Below are positions 15,459 through 16,091 of a stretch of DNA of 16,091 nt, piece by piece (the stretch's first letter is position 1; the number at the start of each line of letters is the position of its first letter). The notes under the pieces were generated by a model. The model had not been told where the DNA came from. It worked only from the letters and a program-made list of their open reading frames with translations, and ran no database searches. The DNA lies in contig CBFHAI010000079.1 in the NCBI GenBank assembly GCA_965653565.1, positions 1 through 16,091 on the forward strand, written 5' to 3'. This DNA is from JALCLA01 sp965653565 (GTDB lineage Bacteria; Pseudomonadota; Gammaproteobacteria; Xanthomonadales; Xanthomonadaceae). The translations under genes were made by a program, and so were the position numbers.

Positions 15459-15528
15459 AAAGCCGATGCATCTCGGCTCTTGTGGAAAGCCCGGCCATGA
15501 CGGCCGCGCTGCTCGTGGAAGGCTCCAC
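15459..15528 (-). promoter_or_regulatory. Stem-loops between tRNA-Trp and secE
   Basis: Three short hairpins lie between the tRNA 3' end and secE: GTGGA / TCCAC (15515-15519 with 15524-15528), GGCC / GGCC around 15493-15505, and AGCCGA / TCGGCT (15461-15466 with 15473-15478), extendable to 8 bp with one G-U. The last ends 4 nt before the upstream candidate ATG of secE. They may help in tRNA release from the transcript or in mRNA stability; no T run follows. Confidence 0.35.
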
Positions 15529-15531
15529 AGA

Positions 15532-15607
<76 letters not shown>

Positions 15608-15621
15608 ATCGTTCTTTGCTG

Positions 15622-15650
15622 CAAGAGTCGCCTGCAAAAAGCGGCTCTTG
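15622..15650 (-). promoter_or_regulatory. Hairpin 14 nt upstream of tRNA-Trp
   Basis: Arms CAAGAGTCGC (15622-15631) and GCGGCTCTTG (15641-15650) pair over 10 positions around a 9-base loop. In the minus-strand transcript one of these is a C-A mismatch, giving 9 pairs. Its place just before the mature tRNA 5' end suggests a role in precursor processing or a pause. Function is inference. Confidence 0.35.
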
Positions 15651-15674
15651 AAGCTTGTCTTTCTAAACGCATGC

Positions 15675-15696
15675 GGCGAGCCGTCGCCGACTCGCC
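15675..15696 (-). promoter_or_regulatory. Short GC-rich hairpin in the tuf-tRNA spacer
   Basis: GGCGAG (15675-15680) pairs with CTCGCC (15691-15696), 6 bp around a 10-base loop. It lies between the tuf-proximal terminator-like hairpin and the tRNA. Weak on its own. Confidence 0.3.
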
Positions 15697-15710
15697 TGCG
15701 TGTGTCGCAA

Positions 15711-15734
15711 TGCCGCAGGCTCGCACCTGCGGCA
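15711..15734 (-). terminator. Hairpin 14 nt after the tuf stop
   Basis: Perfect 9-bp stem TGCCGCAGG (15711-15719) / CCTGCGGCA (15726-15734) with a 6-base loop. It is followed on the minus strand by TTGCGACAC, so there is no proper T tract. Likely an mRNA 3' stabiliser or leaky terminator for tuf that lets some transcription continue into tRNA-Trp and secE-nusG. Confidence 0.5.
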
Positions 15735-15748
15735 GATTCGCGTGCCGC

Positions 15749-16091
15749 TTACTTGATGATCTTCGCCACCACGCCGGCGCCGACGGTGCGGCCGCCTTCG
15801 CGGATCGCGAAGCGCAGGCCTTCGTCCATCGCGATCGGCGCGATCAGCGCGACCTTCATCTTCACGTTGTCGCCCGGCATCACCATCTCGACGCCTTCCG
15901 GCAGTTCGCAGGCACCCGTGACGTCCGTCGTGCGGAAGTAGAACTGCGGGCGGTAGCCCTTGAAGAACGGCGTGTGACGGCCGCCTTCGTCCTTGCTCAG
16001 CACATACACTTCGGCTTCGAAGTTGGTGTGCGGGGTGATCGAACCGGGCTTGCACAGCACCTGGCCGCGCTCCACGTCGTCGCGCTTGGTG
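15749..16091 (-). CDS. tuf: Elongation factor Tu, 3' end only (secE-proximal copy)
   Basis: The last 113 codons and the stop (TAA) are inside the window; the gene runs off the right edge. The visible peptide begins TKRDDVERGQVLCKPGS and continues through KDEGGRHTPFFKGYRPQFYFRTTDVTG to the end REGGRTVGAGVVAKIIK. This covers the end of domain 2 and domain 3 of EF-Tu, which contacts tRNA and, in EF-Tu.Ts, the exchange factor. Position before tRNA-Trp and secE matches the tufB-type location. With the second tuf beginning at position 50, two EF-Tu genes in the same direction bracket the whole cluster. Confidence 0.97.
   Translation of the reverse strand, partial: TKRDDVERGQVLCKPGSITPHTNFEAEVYVLSKDEGGRHTPFFKGYRPQFYFRTTDVTGACELPEGVEMVMPGDNVKMKVALIAPIAMDEGLRFAIREGGRTVGAGVVAKIIK

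Overview
The window is a single block of core translation and transcription genes from a GC-rich gammaproteobacterium, all read from the minus strand. In transcription order, from high to low coordinates, it holds: the 3' end of a tuf gene, tRNA-Trp(CCA), secE, nusG, rplK, rplA, rplJ, rplL, rpoB, rpoC, rpsL, rpsG, fusA, and the first 50 bases of a second tuf gene. The RNA polymerase beta and beta-prime, S12 and EF-Tu sequences, together with tuf / tRNA-Trp / secE linkage and direct adjacency of the rpoBC and str clusters, point to Xanthomonadales (Lysobacterales). Family or genus cannot be fixed from this stretch. RpoB seems to lack a short beta insertion that I recall from Xanthomonas, so a lineage outside Xanthomonas itself (for example Rhodanobacteraceae) is plausible.

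Region 15749-16091 encodes the EF-Tu C-terminus. Region 15608-15748 is a hairpin-rich spacer. tRNA-Trp lies at 15532-15607, and secE and nusG (GTG start) follow 10 nt apart. A 75-bp element with 27-bp inverted-repeat arms fills most of the nusG-rplK gap. rplK and rplA are separated by 3 nt. The 328-nt rplA-rplJ gap holds a terminator-like hairpin and a recognisable L10-type autoregulatory leader. The 277-nt rplL-rpoB gap holds a chain of hairpins: two overlapping stems, a GAAA-tetraloop attenuator, and a long imperfect stem that resembles the RNase III site known at this place in E. coli. rpoB and rpoC are 26 nt apart. The 208-nt rpoC-rpsL gap contains two hairpins, a near-consensus sigma70 promoter, a 7-8-7 dyad across its -35 box, and a terminator-like stem with a T7 run right after the predicted start site. 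rpsL, rpsG, fusA and tuf then form the str operon.

Together the genes make the RNA polymerase catalytic core, the NusG elongation factor, the L1 and L7/L12 stalks with the L11 factor-binding site, the S7 and S12 decoding proteins, the elongation factors EF-G and EF-Tu, and the SecE translocase subunit. The genes look intact and wild type. I see no mobile element, CRISPR array or accessory system, and no undescribed multi-gene system. What is worth a second look is the regulatory and RNA architecture between the genes, mainly at the str promoter, the rplL-rpoB gap and the nusG-rplK inverted repeat.
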